Origin: Corythucha ciliata
Lineage: Eukaryota; Arthropoda; Insecta; Hemiptera; Tingidae
Length of the DNA stretch: 64,000 bases
Direction of reading: 5' to 3'
Assembly: GCA_038030265.1 (NCBI GenBank)
Contig: CM075938.1
Coordinates: 54,801,189 to 54,865,188 of the forward strand
Shown piece after piece: positions 33,259 to 62,729 of this stretch. Both the position numbers and the translations under genes were made by a program. The notes beneath the pieces are model-generated. The model was not told where the DNA came from. It searched no databases and saw nothing but the letters and a program-made list of their open reading frames with translations. Numbering within the stretch: position 1 is the first letter of the stretch; each line of letters starts with the position of its first letter.

Positions 33259-36087
33259 CAAAGTCATATGGAAAACCAAGTTATTCGACTCGGAAAAAAA
33301 AAAGTGAATTTTTTTGTGGGTTGGGAAATTTGCTCCCGTTGATATAATAAAAAGGCTAAAACCCGCCAAATTCAAAAAAAATATATTTTCGAAGAGGAGG
33401 CGAATGTTCAAGCAATAATGTTGATAAAAATAATCAGTAAAGGAGACGAAATAAACTATAAGTTCGCTGGGCTCTAATAATTATTTATTCAGTTTCAAGA
33501 GGTCCGGTTTTTGTAGAGATGCTGATAAAGAAGGTCCTCCCTCCTTATTGCTGCTGACCCGTCTCTACCCAGAAAAAATTGTGTGGCTCGGTGTCACGAC
33601 GGTGCAAACTAATGTACTATTCAACATTTACATACACCCAATAGGGAAAAATCAGTTGCGTCCTTCGCTTCCCATGTAGTCCTTTCATTCGAAATTGATT
33701 ACGAGACCTATACGTCACTCAATCTACTATACATCCTTGAATATGTACGGCTAATAAACGGCCTCGTTAGACCCAAAAATAATAATTAATAATAATAATA
33801 ATTATAATGATATTAACAACCAAAACATTTAAATCTATTGATATGATGGAATAGTTCAAAAGATCGGGTGGAATTCAGTCAAGCGTCCGATAGCCGAGAC
33901 TTCAGGCTCAGAGCATATGGCAGATCTTCGAATAGGTTCGCAAAGATATCACATTGACTGAACAATCATTATTAAGCCAAGCGATTTTGTCTCATGAAAC
34001 AAAACTGTCAGCTCGCATCGTGGTTCTTGATTTTTGCAGCCTTGAATGCACGTCTGTGGTCGCGCCTCGCTACTCTGAAAGTGACTCTTCCTACGCAATG
34101 GCCTAGCAGCATTTATCAATAGAGAGACAAGCATTTATACGAAGATCGCGTCTCACAATTGCTAGCTATTGAAGAAGAAAAAAAATAAAAGAGAAAAAAA
34201 TAATAAAAATTAAAAGTTATGAAATATGCTATTTCGGTACCTGAATATTATATAATAGTGTTTCTGAAATGGATGTCTATATTTAGGCTGGTGGTTCTAC
34301 GTCACAAATGCGTCAAAAAAATTAATATTGACCCTAATACGATTCCTAATAGTTTCCGAGATATTCACGGATTTAGTAGTTTTCAAAATGGCCTTGTTTT
34401 CTCGAAGAAAATCGTCCGTACCTTAGCAACCAGGTGAGTCACGTCAAATCTGATGGCACCGTTGGAAAGGACAGACTTATTTCTACGTCGTTTATTGTTA
34501 TTTTCTTGAATTTCTCCCACTCCTGCTGAGAAATTCAGCGTCAAACTTTAAATTGTTTACAATATTACTCTTGCTGACTAGGTTTTGAAGTCGATTTTCT
34601 CAGCAAAAAGTGGTTTCCACGATGACCTTTTTTCAGAAAAGTTGGCGTATGGTGTCAGCATCATTATGGTATCTTGACGTCACCTTCCATCTCGGATAAT
34701 TTTTCGATTACTCCAAAATGATTGCTGAAAAATCCGTTTTAGTGCTCATTACTCAAATAGTCTTTGCGAGAAAAACACGATGAATGTTTGCCAACCATTC
34801 TTGACTAAAAAGGGCCTCTGAAAGTAAATATTTTGAAATTATAAAGGACTCAACTGTGCTGAAGACACAGTGGGTGGTACAGGATGAAGCTCGTTTGGTT
34901 ACGTAACCCGCGAAATATTCTGCGGCGTCAATGTAATTTATGAAATGAGCGTCGCCGGCTTCGAAGTCCCTTGAGGTAATAATCAAGGTAATAATGAAAT
35001 TAAATAACGACGGCTAATGGCCTTAGGAGCCCATGCCGAGAAAAAATAAAGAAATAAAGAACAATAGTAATTCAATGCCAATGAACTGAATGAATCTCAC
35101 TCGCACTGTCCAAAATGCGGTCCAATATGAAGTCTTCTCGCGATATCAGTGACTGGAAAGCCTCTTCCACATTAACATTACTGCCTTTCGGTGGCCTTAT
35201 CAGGGAATAGACGCTCAATAGTCGAAAAATGTGCATGAAAACCGTGGGGCTAGGGCGGTTGTTACAACCACCACTTGCTCTCACTATGCCGAAAAACCCC
35301 TGAGGCATGAAATGTTTCTGTTATAGATATTCTCTATCAAGAATAGATAGTACACACTTCTAAGCGATCTTGAATCAATCTTGATGTCATAAGAAAAGTA
35401 TTTCCCTGTTTTCTGAGCTCTTCAAAAATTGAGAGTGCTGAGTTCAGCGTCACGACGAGACCAACTAAGGTGCTGCTGGTCAACACGTTGCCACACGTTG
35501 CTTTCCACTCGACAAGGTATTTCAAAAATCCTTTGAAAGTCTAGAAAATTACATTACATTAGTATTATAGTTATAGAACCGCTTGATATGATTAACAATC
35601 AAAAATTTAACATAAAAAAAGAGATTGTTTCAATTTTGAAATGGCTATGAACCAAGTAGGTACCAACTTATCACTGGCGAAAAATGAATTTTCTTTTCTC
35701 CGTGTGCCCTGACTTTTACAAGGCGGCCCAGTAAGAGTTGCGCAAAATTTTGGGTGATAGTACACCAAAAATAGGGTAGACTATTTCGATAAGCCACCCC
35801 CTTTTGATTTTGACCTATGGCTTTGTGTTTTTCATAGAAAACGTATAACTATAAAAATAATTTTCAAATGGTTGTTTCCCAAATTTAAATGCACCTTATC
35901 ATCTTCTTTTTTCGTAGGCGAATACAAGTTTTAATTTACAGAAAATTCCTATACCTAACGGGTTCTAGCCTTGAAGGCGACGAGAGCGCAGCCAATCGGG
36001 AGCAAAAGTCCCAACCCAAGAACCGCTTCATTTTTTTTACATAGAAACCATGGGAAGTCGAATAACTTGGTTTTCCATATGACTTTG
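33259..36087 (-). mobile_element. P-superfamily DNA transposon, internally deleted
   Basis: 2,829 bp, flanked by an 8-bp duplication CTCCGAAG (33251-33258, 36088-36095), as usual for P elements. Inverted ends start CAAAGTCATATGGAAAACCA. Subterminal GGGTTGGGA...GCTCCCG occurs in inverted form at both ends. It encodes only the C-terminal half of a transposase on the minus strand. The 345-bp MITE at 6743 is a deletion derivative of the same family. Confidence 0.9.
34753..35540 (-). pseudogene. P-element/THAP9-like transposase, C-terminal half
   Basis: Exon 35358-35540 (61 codons, with TSRLIQDRLE) joins exon 35101-35299 across a clean 58-bp intron to give LEGFFGIVRASGGCNNRPSP, the family's conserved C-terminal block. 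A third piece at 34753-34986 (IDAAEYFAGYVTKR) belongs to the same protein, but its splice phase does not match the only good donor, so a frameshift is possible. The THAP zinc finger and the N-terminal catalytic part are absent: 35541-36087 has no coding signal. It cannot make a full transposase. Confidence 0.8.
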
Positions 36088-36209
36088 CTCCGAAGCAATA
36101 GCTTTTTCGCAGTCATATGTTTATTTCATTAATATTCTTCAAACAAATGAATGAAATAGACACATGGCTGGCGAAAAAAATATTGCTTATTGTTAGAGAA
36201 TAGGCCCCC

Positions 36210-38523
36210 AGGCGGGCCACCCATCCACGCCACTCCCCCTCCCCCATTGAGCACAACACTTTGACCCTGCAGTAAAAGGCCGTGACTTTCTGAATAGAAC
36301 GCACTTGTGGCTTGTTCAATAACTTGAACAACATTAGTTAACCACAGGTAGCATAGCTTTTTCCAATTTGCACAAGAATGTGCTCTGGGGCGGTTCATTG
36401 CAGTGCCAGACTTGGACATTTCGAACTGATCACTGGCGTTTGCCCACCGAGCATGGGCTGTTCGCTCCTCAACTACTGATCCCCCCCGCTCACCATCAGC
36501 ATGGTATCACGCACTCTTAAGGACGGGATTAATCCCCCCCCCCCGGGCGCTACAAAATTGCTTGGCTAGCTAACCACGCCCCAAAAATGACTGAACGCAC
36601 CATTCGTGAAACTTACTATTCTTGCTTCAAAAATGGCCAAGCTGATGAGCCTTCTTGCCTTGAAAATAGCTAAACTGCAGACGATTCATCCCCCTCCCTA
36701 ATCTGATTTTGTGTGTCCTCAAAATAGCCGAACTAATCATTTGCGCCTTGCAGATGACTTAACAGAAGATTCATGCCGTTAAAATGCCTAATCTGACTTG
36801 CTGCACCGAACAACTTCTTGTTTCCCTCTCGCTGGCCCGTCATACTTTTGGGCCCTTGACGACTCCATGGCGTCATGTTAGAACACTCCAGTGATATTAT
36901 GTGGTGGGAGGGGGGGGAGAGCTAAAATAAAAAAAACGTTTCTCAATGGCCTAGGGTAAGGGGTCCTGAAATGAGCCTATTTTAAGCTCCCATGCCTCCC
37001 AGGGAGGGTTTGAAGCATGGATCTTGATAAAACTTAGTAGACGCAAGGGTGATGAACGCGGCAAGGGTGATTTCCAAACGTACAAATATTGGTAAGGGGA
37101 GGGGGAAGAAGCAAACACTACTTCGATACAGATTTTAACCTGTGGGCCCAAAGGCGATATCGGTGGTACTGTAGAATACCCTCCCCCCCCCCTACCAACC
37201 GCTGACCCTGAAATTCGACTCATAGTGACTGAGCGTCAAAATTACGTTTTTGTGGTGGCTGAGAATTTCTGGTGGACGATTTCGACACGAGAAACTCTCA
37301 GGCGTCAAGAAACAGTATTTTCGTACTCATACTAATTTGTGCTTTTTTTTGTTTGTTTCAGAAGGAAGTCGTCAACAAGTAAGGTAGGTGGATAGCACGG
37401 CTAAGAATTACCATAATAAAGGTAGCACCATCGCTTGTTCTCGAATCGTATTGCCCTCATTATTATGTTATTATTTAAGACATTATAGTTCGCAAGCGCG
37501 GTGCTATTTTTAACCAACCACGGTTTTCAGCATTTTTAATGTTTCCTTTTTAGTTGTACTTTTGCAATTTTGTGATTTCGAAAGTTCATAGAAGCCTGGA
37601 CCTGGGAGCTCTCTTACTGCTTTGGTGACCACAATTTGGAATAGGTAGGAGGTAAAACGCGTTGTTTACGATGTCAAACGGGCTCCATGTTAGGAATCAA
37701 AAGTGAGCCAGATCCAGGTGGTATAAGCCATGAGCTCGAATCCTGAAAAATTCGTAATTTCAGGTCTGAGGTCTGTTCGCTTGTCGTTTAGAGCTTGGTG
37801 GGTGGGGGTACACATCTGTTCAGTATATTGACGTTACCTTTGCTGAATCAGATTCTTAGGATTACAAAAGAGCTTTTTGGGCAGTTCGGAATGACAAACG
37901 AACAGGCCTACACTGTGCCCTCTCTTCAACTCGATCGTCTCGTCGGTTTATAAACTTTCAACTCTTGAAAACCACACGAACGCGAATTTTATCCCTTTTT
38001 TAAAATAACTTCTACGAACTAATCTTACTGATTGACCTAGAGCGGAGCACCCTCGGACTGCCCAGTCCTCTAACATCTTTAGCTTTATTTTCCTGGGCGT
38101 ACATTGGACTTGCACTGAGATGCTGTACAGTCTCACATATTGACCTCAGACCTTCAGCTTGGTTACTTAGCCGAGCTGCAGTTCTGAGGCCAAAACGAAG
38201 ACTGAACTGCACTCCTGATACCACAAAACATTTATGTTTTCCCCACCCTTACAGTTAAATCTGTTTTGTTGGATTATTCTGTCCCCCTCCATCACCAATG
38301 TCGTTTACGAGAGTCCATCAGAACGTAGTTACTGTGGCAATCTCATCACTTTTCTGTTCAGATTGCTGTTTGAAGTTCCGAGCTTGCTATTGATGGAATT
38401 TTTTGGGTTAATGTAATTAAATTTTTTGAAAATGCCGATAGCGCTTTAACGTTAGAATTTTCGAAATTAACTCATTTTAAAAAAGGTACCTACCTCCCAA
38501 AATGTCTAATATCACACACCATT
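36210..38523. other. Gene-poor region
   Basis: A short array of the GGGCGCGAATCGTCAGTTT family in reverse sense lies at 36590-36800. Poly(C) or poly(G) runs occur at about 36535, 36908 and 37183. No supported gene apart from the weak microexon at 37362-37378. The frames at 37948-38224 show no clear domain. Confidence 0.5.
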
Positions 38524-38907
38524 GAGGGTAGTTTTACTCGGGTGATTCCTCCAGCCCCCTCCAATCATCCCCCGTCTACTACTCAGCATACACTTTCCCG
38601 CTCCATTTCTGCACCAATCTTGGTTTTTAAAGGCTCGTTTCAATCTCCTGGAAATTCCGTTTATGCAGTAGTATTTCTTTTTTCAAAGAAATCGAATTAA
38701 GAGCGTTAAAGATAAAAATTCAAGGCGGTCTTTTTTCGACGAAATTTGACAAAATTATACTAACGCATATGCCGAATTCCCTGGAGATTAAAATGAGTCT
38801 TTAAAAAAAAAAGTATTGGTGCCTAAATAAGCTTAGAAAGTGTATGCTGAGTAGTAGACGAGGGATGATAGGAGAGGGGTCGAGGAATCATTCCGGCAAC
38901 TCCCCTA
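38524..38907. mobile_element. 384-bp MITE with long imperfect inverted arms
   Basis: Both arms contain GTCTACTACTCAGCATACAC or its complement, with matching outer blocks (GATTCCTC next to the ends). Possible target duplication ATT on both sides. No coding capacity. Confidence 0.75.
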
Positions 38908-39183
38908 TTTTATGAGGGGGGGGGGGTAATTACAGGTTGATCTCCGTAAGGTAAGTGAAGAGAGGACGTTTTGTACTAGAAAAATGCATAAACCGTGGTT
39001 GCAAGGTATCTTTGTGTAACATTCATGAATCATGATAAATCCATTTCCGGCTGTGTTTGCTTCAATGTGCATCGTTGAGTGTATAGTGCAATGCTTTCCA
39101 GGAACATTTCTTCTCCGAAGATCCGGTAAGTGAATTAAATCGTTACTGGACTTGAATATTGAGTCGCTTTGATACAACATACA

Positions 39184-40686
39184 AGGTGGAAGGGGATAAG
39201 TGTGACAAAAATGTTTGGATGATAGTAGGCCTCATTTGCGACCGAAATTACCATATACACCATGGTCCGAAAAGGTTACCGAAATTACCATATACACCAT
39301 GGTTCGAGATATGATTTTTCTAACGATTTTTAAGGCTTACGTCATTCGCCGTTAAACGGCGAGAAACTCGCATTTAATTTGAATTTTTGCAACTTTTGGT
39401 GATGGATTCGGAAAGAGCACACTATGTTCTGTCAGGATTAGCACATTATTTTCGATAGACGTTAACTATTTTATGTGCCCTTAAATGCGGCTCAAAGTCG
39501 TGCAAATCGGGGGATTAATTTTTTTCAAAAAAAGTCAGTCCCCGTTTGTCCACACTAAATCTGAGTGAACGGACAACCCGTGATTCAGAAAAACATCTTC
39601 AAAGTGTCCTTTACAAAAATAGTCATAAGCGTTTTCTTAGTTGTTTGGAGATTTTTCGTCAGAAATGACGATTTCTTAGAAAAAATAATGATTTTTCTCT
39701 TCAAAATCGCTTGTTTTGACCTGAAAAATTTGAACAAGTTTTGTGATTTTAACAGCTTTTTTTTCAAAAAAAAGCACTAAAACCTAATCCAAAGCTATAC
39801 GTTGAATGAGTAAAAAAAAATGTCGCTCCGGCCGCCGGCTGTCTGGTTAAGTGCATTACACTACTACAAGTTTCGACGTTTTTAGTTATTTAGCTATTAT
39901 TCGACATTAATTAACATTTCACGTTGTTACTCTACATTTTTATAGCCATTCTTGCTGAATAATCGCAAATTTAGTTAAATTAACGAAATTCGTATTTCGT
40001 GAAATGTACTCTATCCGAAAGTACGACACCCCAGCTGCCGGAACGACATTTTTTGTTACTTTGGTAGGCGGGCATAATCAGTTTGATTCAACGTATAGCT
40101 TTGGATTAGGTTTTAGTGCTTTTTATCACGTTAAAATCACAAAACTTGTTCAAATTTTTCAGGTCAAAACAAGCGATTTTGAAGAGAAAAATCATTATTT
40201 TTTCTAAGAAATCGTCATTTCTGACGAAAAATCTCCAAACAACTAAGAACACGCTTATGACTATTTTTGTAAAGGGCACTTTGAAGATGTTTTTCTGAAT
40301 CACGGGTTGTCCGTACACTCAGATTTAGTGTGGACAAACAGGGACTGACTTTTTTTGAAAAAAATTAATTCCCCGATTAGCACGACTTTGAGCCGCATTT
40401 AAGGGCACATAAAATAGTTAACGTTTATCGAAAATAATGTGCTAATCCTGACAGAAAATAGTGTGATCTTTCCGAATCCATCACCGAAAAATGCAAAAAT
40501 TCAAATTGAATGCGAGTTTCTCGCCGTTAGTTAAAAAAAATTATGTAAGCCTTAAAAATCGTTAGAAAAATCATATCTCGAAGGGTATTGATTTTCGGAC
40601 CATGGTGTATATGGTAATTTCGGTCGCAAATGAGGCCTACTATCACCCAAAAATGTTTGTCATACTTATCCCCTTCCACCATGTAT
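39184..40686. repeat. 1.5-kb inverted repeat (660-bp arms, 183-bp loop)
   Basis: The left arm 39184-39843 and right arm 40027-40686 are highly similar reverse complements from GGTGGAAGGGGATAAG inward to AATGTCG(C/T)TCCGGC. The left arm holds an extra local duplication of ATTACCATATACACCATGGT near 39250-39301. Both arms contain the same T-rich open frame of about 60 codons, which has no domain. It may be a foldback-like element; I could not find a sure target duplication. Confidence 0.85.
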
Positions 40687-40833
40687 ATATTTTTTTTAAA
40701 CATTTCGTTCCCTATTCCCGTAGTGTTTGGCTGGCTGGGGATGCAAAAATTTCCCCGCAGACAGCGGCCGCTCTCTCGGCAACCAAGCTTGGCAGTCCAA
40801 AGTTCATGCACGAAGACGTCGCAGGAACCGTAG

Positions 40834-41320
40834 TAGCAGTTAGGAGTTCTTGACGGTTGATTGGGTGGGGGTAGGTGTCCCGCCCACCAAGGGGGGGGGG
40901 GTGATACGTCAGATATGAAATTTCTCGGGGTTAGCTCACTTGAGAGCCGTACTGCTGCTATCAGAGAGACAGGTCGTGTAACGCGCCCTCGACGGAATCT
41001 TCGGATTTTTCTCCTCGTGGGAACACACGAGGGCGTCGTGGCCCTGTGACGAATAATATGACTAGGACAGACGGTGGATCGTCTCGAGGATCACCTATTG
41101 TAGCATTTTCCCCCTGACTATCGCGCGATGCCTTATGATTGCACCTTTCTAAACCCCTCCCCCCCAGAAAACCAATGGGTTAGGAATCATCATCAATTTC
41201 CACATCAGGCACCCGGTGCGGCTTACTACGATATTGGCAAGTGCATGGAAATCCGCCAGCACTCTGTGCCAACTAACACGGACCAGTTCCGTAGTAGACA
41301 TATTCCGGTTTAAGAGATTC
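40834..41320. other. Possible coding scraps, unassigned
   Basis: Two short frames have protein-like composition: one of about 55 codons ending near 41118 (SSDFSPRGNTRGRRG) and one at 41128-41313 (PYDCTFLNPSPPENQW). They could be terminal exons of the candidate gene at 30121, but no splice model joins them well. Confidence 0.2.
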
Positions 41321-41805
41321 TGGCTCAGGGCACCATCAAGTCGAACGTGACGATACCAACAAAACGTCCGTTTATATCAAACTTTTCAAATATTTTTTTG
41401 TATTTTATTATATGTATAGATTTTTTTGACGAAAATACAATAATAATAATTATAATAATAAGTAAATCATGAATCAATAACAACAAAAAATAAATGCATT
41501 CTTGCAAAATAAGTAACAAAAAACAAAAGTCACTATTTTTTCGAGGGCGAGAAAATTAGCGCGCCGATTATACACAATAAATATCAAAAATTGTTTCTTT
41601 ATAAATATTATTTTTGAATATAAATAATTGTTGATTTGTTTATAATTGTAAAGAAAAACACCTTTTTTTAAAACTTTTTTTATGAAAGTAAATTATAAAA
41701 TCATTTATCTGTACAATATTTGAGTTACGCTACACACACTAAAAATAGTTGCTTCCAGGTGTACAATAAAAACACAAATAAGAACGTTGAGGGGGGTCGA
41801 TGAGC

Positions 41806-41841
<36 letters not shown>

Positions 41842-43062
41842 CAAGGGAGAGGTAGAGACCATCAGATTTATAAATTTTACAACAACGAAAACGAATAAAA
41901 TATTTATTTTTTGGTAACTATTTCAAATTTAGACAAATTAAAGTAATAAAAAATAAATTAAAAAAGACCGCGAGAACAATTAATCATTTATTTACAGGCC
42001 TCCCCGTTTTATTTTCTAGAACTCCCTGGCTCAACCGTATAAAACCACTATATTTTATTTTAGAGCATTTCTTTATTTAAAATAAACTAAAGAAAATAAT
42101 GTTGGTCTAAAATTTACTTTATTTTCTTTACAGAAAATAGTGTTCGTCACCAATATTTTATTCTTCTAATAATTAAACTTGTTTCGCCTTAAGTAGGTAG
42201 ATACATTTATTTCGTTTTTCCCCATTTTGTATTATTTTTTTTACACTTTTTGTTTGTTTATTACTTTAACCCTCTACAACTAAAATAACGTTTTTCTTCG
42301 TTAAAATGAAGCGCTTTTCTTCTTTTTTTCACTTTATAATCAGAAAGAAAAGAGTAGGGCGTGTGAGGCAGAAGGACCCTAGCGCCCTAAATTTTTTCAC
42401 ATATAAAAATGTGTACAAACATAAAAAAAATTGGAAGCAAAAATTGCACTGGCATTTTTCTCTTTACAATAAAATTAAAAAGTTTGTATTTTTTAAAAAA
42501 TCATTCCAGGGATTTTTATTTAGAGAAAAAACCAAAATCATAATAAAAAAATCTACAACTCCAAAATTCACGTTTTTTTTTTTTTTGGTTTTTTTGTTTT
42601 TTGTTAAATCTTTACGTACACGTTATATACTTCAGCAAAGAATTTGTGTTTTAACCCTATATGTATAGTATTTATATAAATATATTCATCAAAAAGACGC
42701 AGCAAACTAAAATATTATGAATTACGGTTATATTTTTTCACGTTCGAATACTTTTTTGTACACAAAAAACAAAACTAAATACACAATACAAACTGGCAGT
42801 TGAGATAGTACATAAAACGCTGTTTTTTCCATATTTTTTTGAATTCTTGCAGTAGACCTTTTTTGGTGGGTGTATGAGTGGGTATCGTTCCTTCTTCTTT
42901 ACAGTGTTCTTTTTTCCCTCAAGACGTACTTAAAAACTTTTTTAATATTATTACTTTTAAAACATGGTTTGTTATTATTAAATAATTATAGTAGTTTTAG
43001 TTTTTCCCATTTATTTTTTTTTTAATGGCTGCATCATGGTCCCGGAGCACCATTAATCCTTT
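41321..43062 (-). other. AT-rich 3'UTR and downstream region of Gq-alpha
   Basis: Very AT-rich sequence after the canonical last exon, with several minus-strand AATAAA hexamers and a run of about 27 T at 41812-41838. It probably holds the 3'UTR, but the 3' end cannot be fixed. No gene is seen. Confidence 0.5.
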
Positions 43063-60287
<17,225 letters not shown>

Positions 60288-61999
60288 CTAAGGGCATCGT
60301 AAAAGCGTTTTACTGCAGTAGATGGTTCTCTTCGGCGACAGCGATCGATCCGACGCTACGCGGCTCGGTTTCGGCTTTGTCACTGTCGACGTTCCGTAGA
60401 CAATGTCCCTGACCGACGGCGTTTCCTTAAGAAGTCCCAGCATCTCCTTGTCACATTCCAGCGTCTGACTCAGAACGTGCGTCAAAGATTGAAAACACCG
60501 GTCAACCATTTCTAGTTTACTAAATTGTTTGCCACCCTCAACATCGGTTAAAAGAATTCGTTATAGATACACAATGTTGGAGGGGAGATACTAACCTGTC
60601 GATGAGTTCGTCCAGTTGACTGTTCAACGTAGACTTACTTGCGCAATAACTCGCCCTTATTTCATCGTATTGTAATTCGAGTTTGCGAAGTTGAGTGTTG
60701 GACACACCGGAGCCGTTCTGCAGGATTCGACAAAAATTCGCAGTCGCCCGGCTGAAATTTTTCTGTTTGTCGCGGAAATCGTCCAAATTCTCAGTGTAAG
60801 CGTCGGGAAGCTCGCAAGATTCCCCGACAGATTGAACCAAATCCTGCAGTTTTTTGTTCATTGACGTCCACGATATGGTTTCCTTGAAGCATCGTTGAGA
60901 GGGGTGGGGGTAATAAAGAATAAGTAATTTCAAAAAGTTGAAAAAAAGAAGAGATTTCATGAGAGATTTGTAAACAGAAAAGCAAATAGGATCAAAATAG
61001 GATTGGTTTAAGAGGACACGTGACGCCTGACGTCAGTTCAACCCTTTTCACGGTTAACCCGTACGCTACTCATCGCCACTTCCCTTTGTTTTTTCATTTA
61101 TTTGATTTACCTGTCTACTATCTAATTCATAAACCGTACAAGTGTAAGGTAAAGAGGGGTGAGTTCTTACTTATTGTTTAACAAGTTTTTATGTTGAGAG
61201 GATTTGCTTAGGGCTAAGCCAAAAACGTCAAATATTATGTTAATTTGTGGTTAACTAATAACTATTCCTCTGCAGAGGAATAGTTATTAGAATATGGGTA
61301 TGACGTAGGAGGACGGACTCTGCATTGGCCGGGACGCCCCCATCCCCAGACAAGTTGGGTAAACTACAGATTAAAATGTAAAAAGACGGTCACCTTTACA
61401 GGACGGTACAGTTGATTCTCGGGAGCTACTCTATCGACGAGTTCAAATAATTTGGATGACACTTTGTGTCTGACGTCCATGCAGTGTGCGTAAATAGAAA
61501 GGGTCCTTAGCATCTCTGAGAGATCTTCCACGAGCTGACGATTTTCTGTTTGCTTTCCTGTTGACTCTTGTTCATTGAGCTCATCATTCAATACTTTCAT
61601 TTCTAACTATGAAAAGAAGTATAAGATGGAGTTATATGGTAATTGCTGTTCTTACTAACTACCATACTTACTTCCTCTCTGTAGGAATTGGATTTATAGG
61701 GTACCTTAGACTCACTACTGTTGCTCAGGAGGCTTGGTCTACTTTGTTTGGTATCTTTCCGTCCCTGTGACTATTCCAGGGTAATAAAAGTCTTCCTTTC
61801 AATTTATTTGTACCAGTCAACTTACCTTCGACGTGCTGCAATTAACACAAAAACTACTCTGCTCCAATCCTGAGCGTCTTTTCAAAAGTCCCGAACGGGT
61901 TTCCCGGTCTAAATCACTGTCGGTGTTCTCGCTGTCGGCAATCGCTCGTCTCCGTCTTGTCACAGCACCTCGCCAATTGAGCGACGAATTTTCGTTCAT
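60288..61999 (-). CDS. Unidentified 332-aa protein, helical (BAR-like?)
   Basis: Five exons on the minus strand: 61826-61999, 61672-61764, 61394-61606, 60596-60882, 60288-60519. Phases and splice sites agree throughout, so the gene is likely real. The N-terminal ~90 residues are charged and low in hydrophobics, with an Arg-rich patch (RRRRAIADSENTDSDLDRE) and a CVNC pair. Residues ~90-300 look like long amphipathic helices without Pro clusters, with blocks such as LELQYDEIRASYCASKSTL and KLEMVDRCFQSLTHVLSQ. The tail is basic and Ser-rich. The length and spacing of the helices recall BAR or FAM92-like proteins, but no signature is decisive. The function is unknown. Confidence 0.65.
61255..61290. 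repeat. 36-bp perfect palindrome
   Basis: CTAATAACTATTCCTCTG followed at once by its exact reverse complement, without spacer. It lies in the intron between exons 3 and 4 of the gene at 60288-61999. Confidence 0.95.
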
Positions 62000-62580
62000 T
62001 GGCGCCCCATGAATAACGGTGAAGCGATTGTGGGGGGGGGGGGAGAGCTAGGTTTTAGGCGACGAAGAAATAATTAAGTGGCGAGTTTCGCCTTGCGTAA
62101 ACAAGACTTTAACTGCTATTTCCTACGGGCTAGGAACACCCCTTAAATGTTTGCATTTATCCGTTTCTATGGATTGGATATTCAAATAAAAATCGAGTGT
62201 GATTGAGGGTTTAAGAACGTAACGACATTTTTATTGCTCTAGTTGTATGGGGGGGGGGAGGTGTCCCACGTAAAACGGTCACTTCTGTGGCAGAAGGCAG
62301 CTTCTGCGGTTGGAAGTGGAACACCTTCAAACGGCTCGTTTCGCTTGTCGGATTTGCCGTGTCGAGAAATCCCGAGATAAGCAATTCTGTCCAATTTTGA
62401 ATTTTAGTCTTTTCAGCCGAAACCACGAAGGGCTTTAGGATGTGGGTGATTTTTAGGGCAATTTTTCTGGTACTGTCCAAAACGCCGCTATAAAGGGCTG
62501 GTCGGCGTCGAAAATTGAACATTTCGCCTTGTTGCAAACCAACAAACAAGGTAAAATAATGTTTTAACAGACATATTAAC

Positions 62581-62702
62581 ATATTTTTCAGAGAACATAT
62601 TATGTTCCCAAACTAGGGACGATTTTTCTCCACTCCAGAGAAGGCTATCGAGGCGGTTCGTGTGTGCTGTTCTAAAGAAAGCATACAGGGGCAAGTCCGC
62701 GT
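62581..62702 (-). CDS. Possible exon of an unidentified gene
   Basis: An open stretch between a good acceptor (TTAATTACAG) and a donor (GTTAAT) reads LPLYAFFRTAHTNRLDSLLW and similar. A second open stretch at 62211-62548 on the same strand (ALYSGVLDSTRK ... LKVFHFQPQKLP) contains a minus-strand AATAAA near its end, so it may be the last exon, but the phase between the two does not fit the obvious acceptor. No family recognised. Confidence 0.3.
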
Positions 62703-62729
62703 CTGTAATTAAAAAAAAAGGGATCGTTC

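Larger units (their letters stand above)
33234..36209. mobile_element. Short MITE split by a P-family element
   Basis: The outer ends GGGGGCCTATTCTCTAAC are inverted repeats extending about 45 bp imperfectly. Without the P element and one 8-bp duplication the MITE is about 139 bp. No clear target duplication was found for the outer MITE. Confidence 0.8.

Noticed and set aside
39565..40318. The same ~60-70-aa frame in both arms of the 1.5-kb inverted repeat
   Set aside because: Conservation follows from the arm duplication itself. The sequence is T-rich, gives Phe/Lys/Ile-rich peptides and has no start context or domain.
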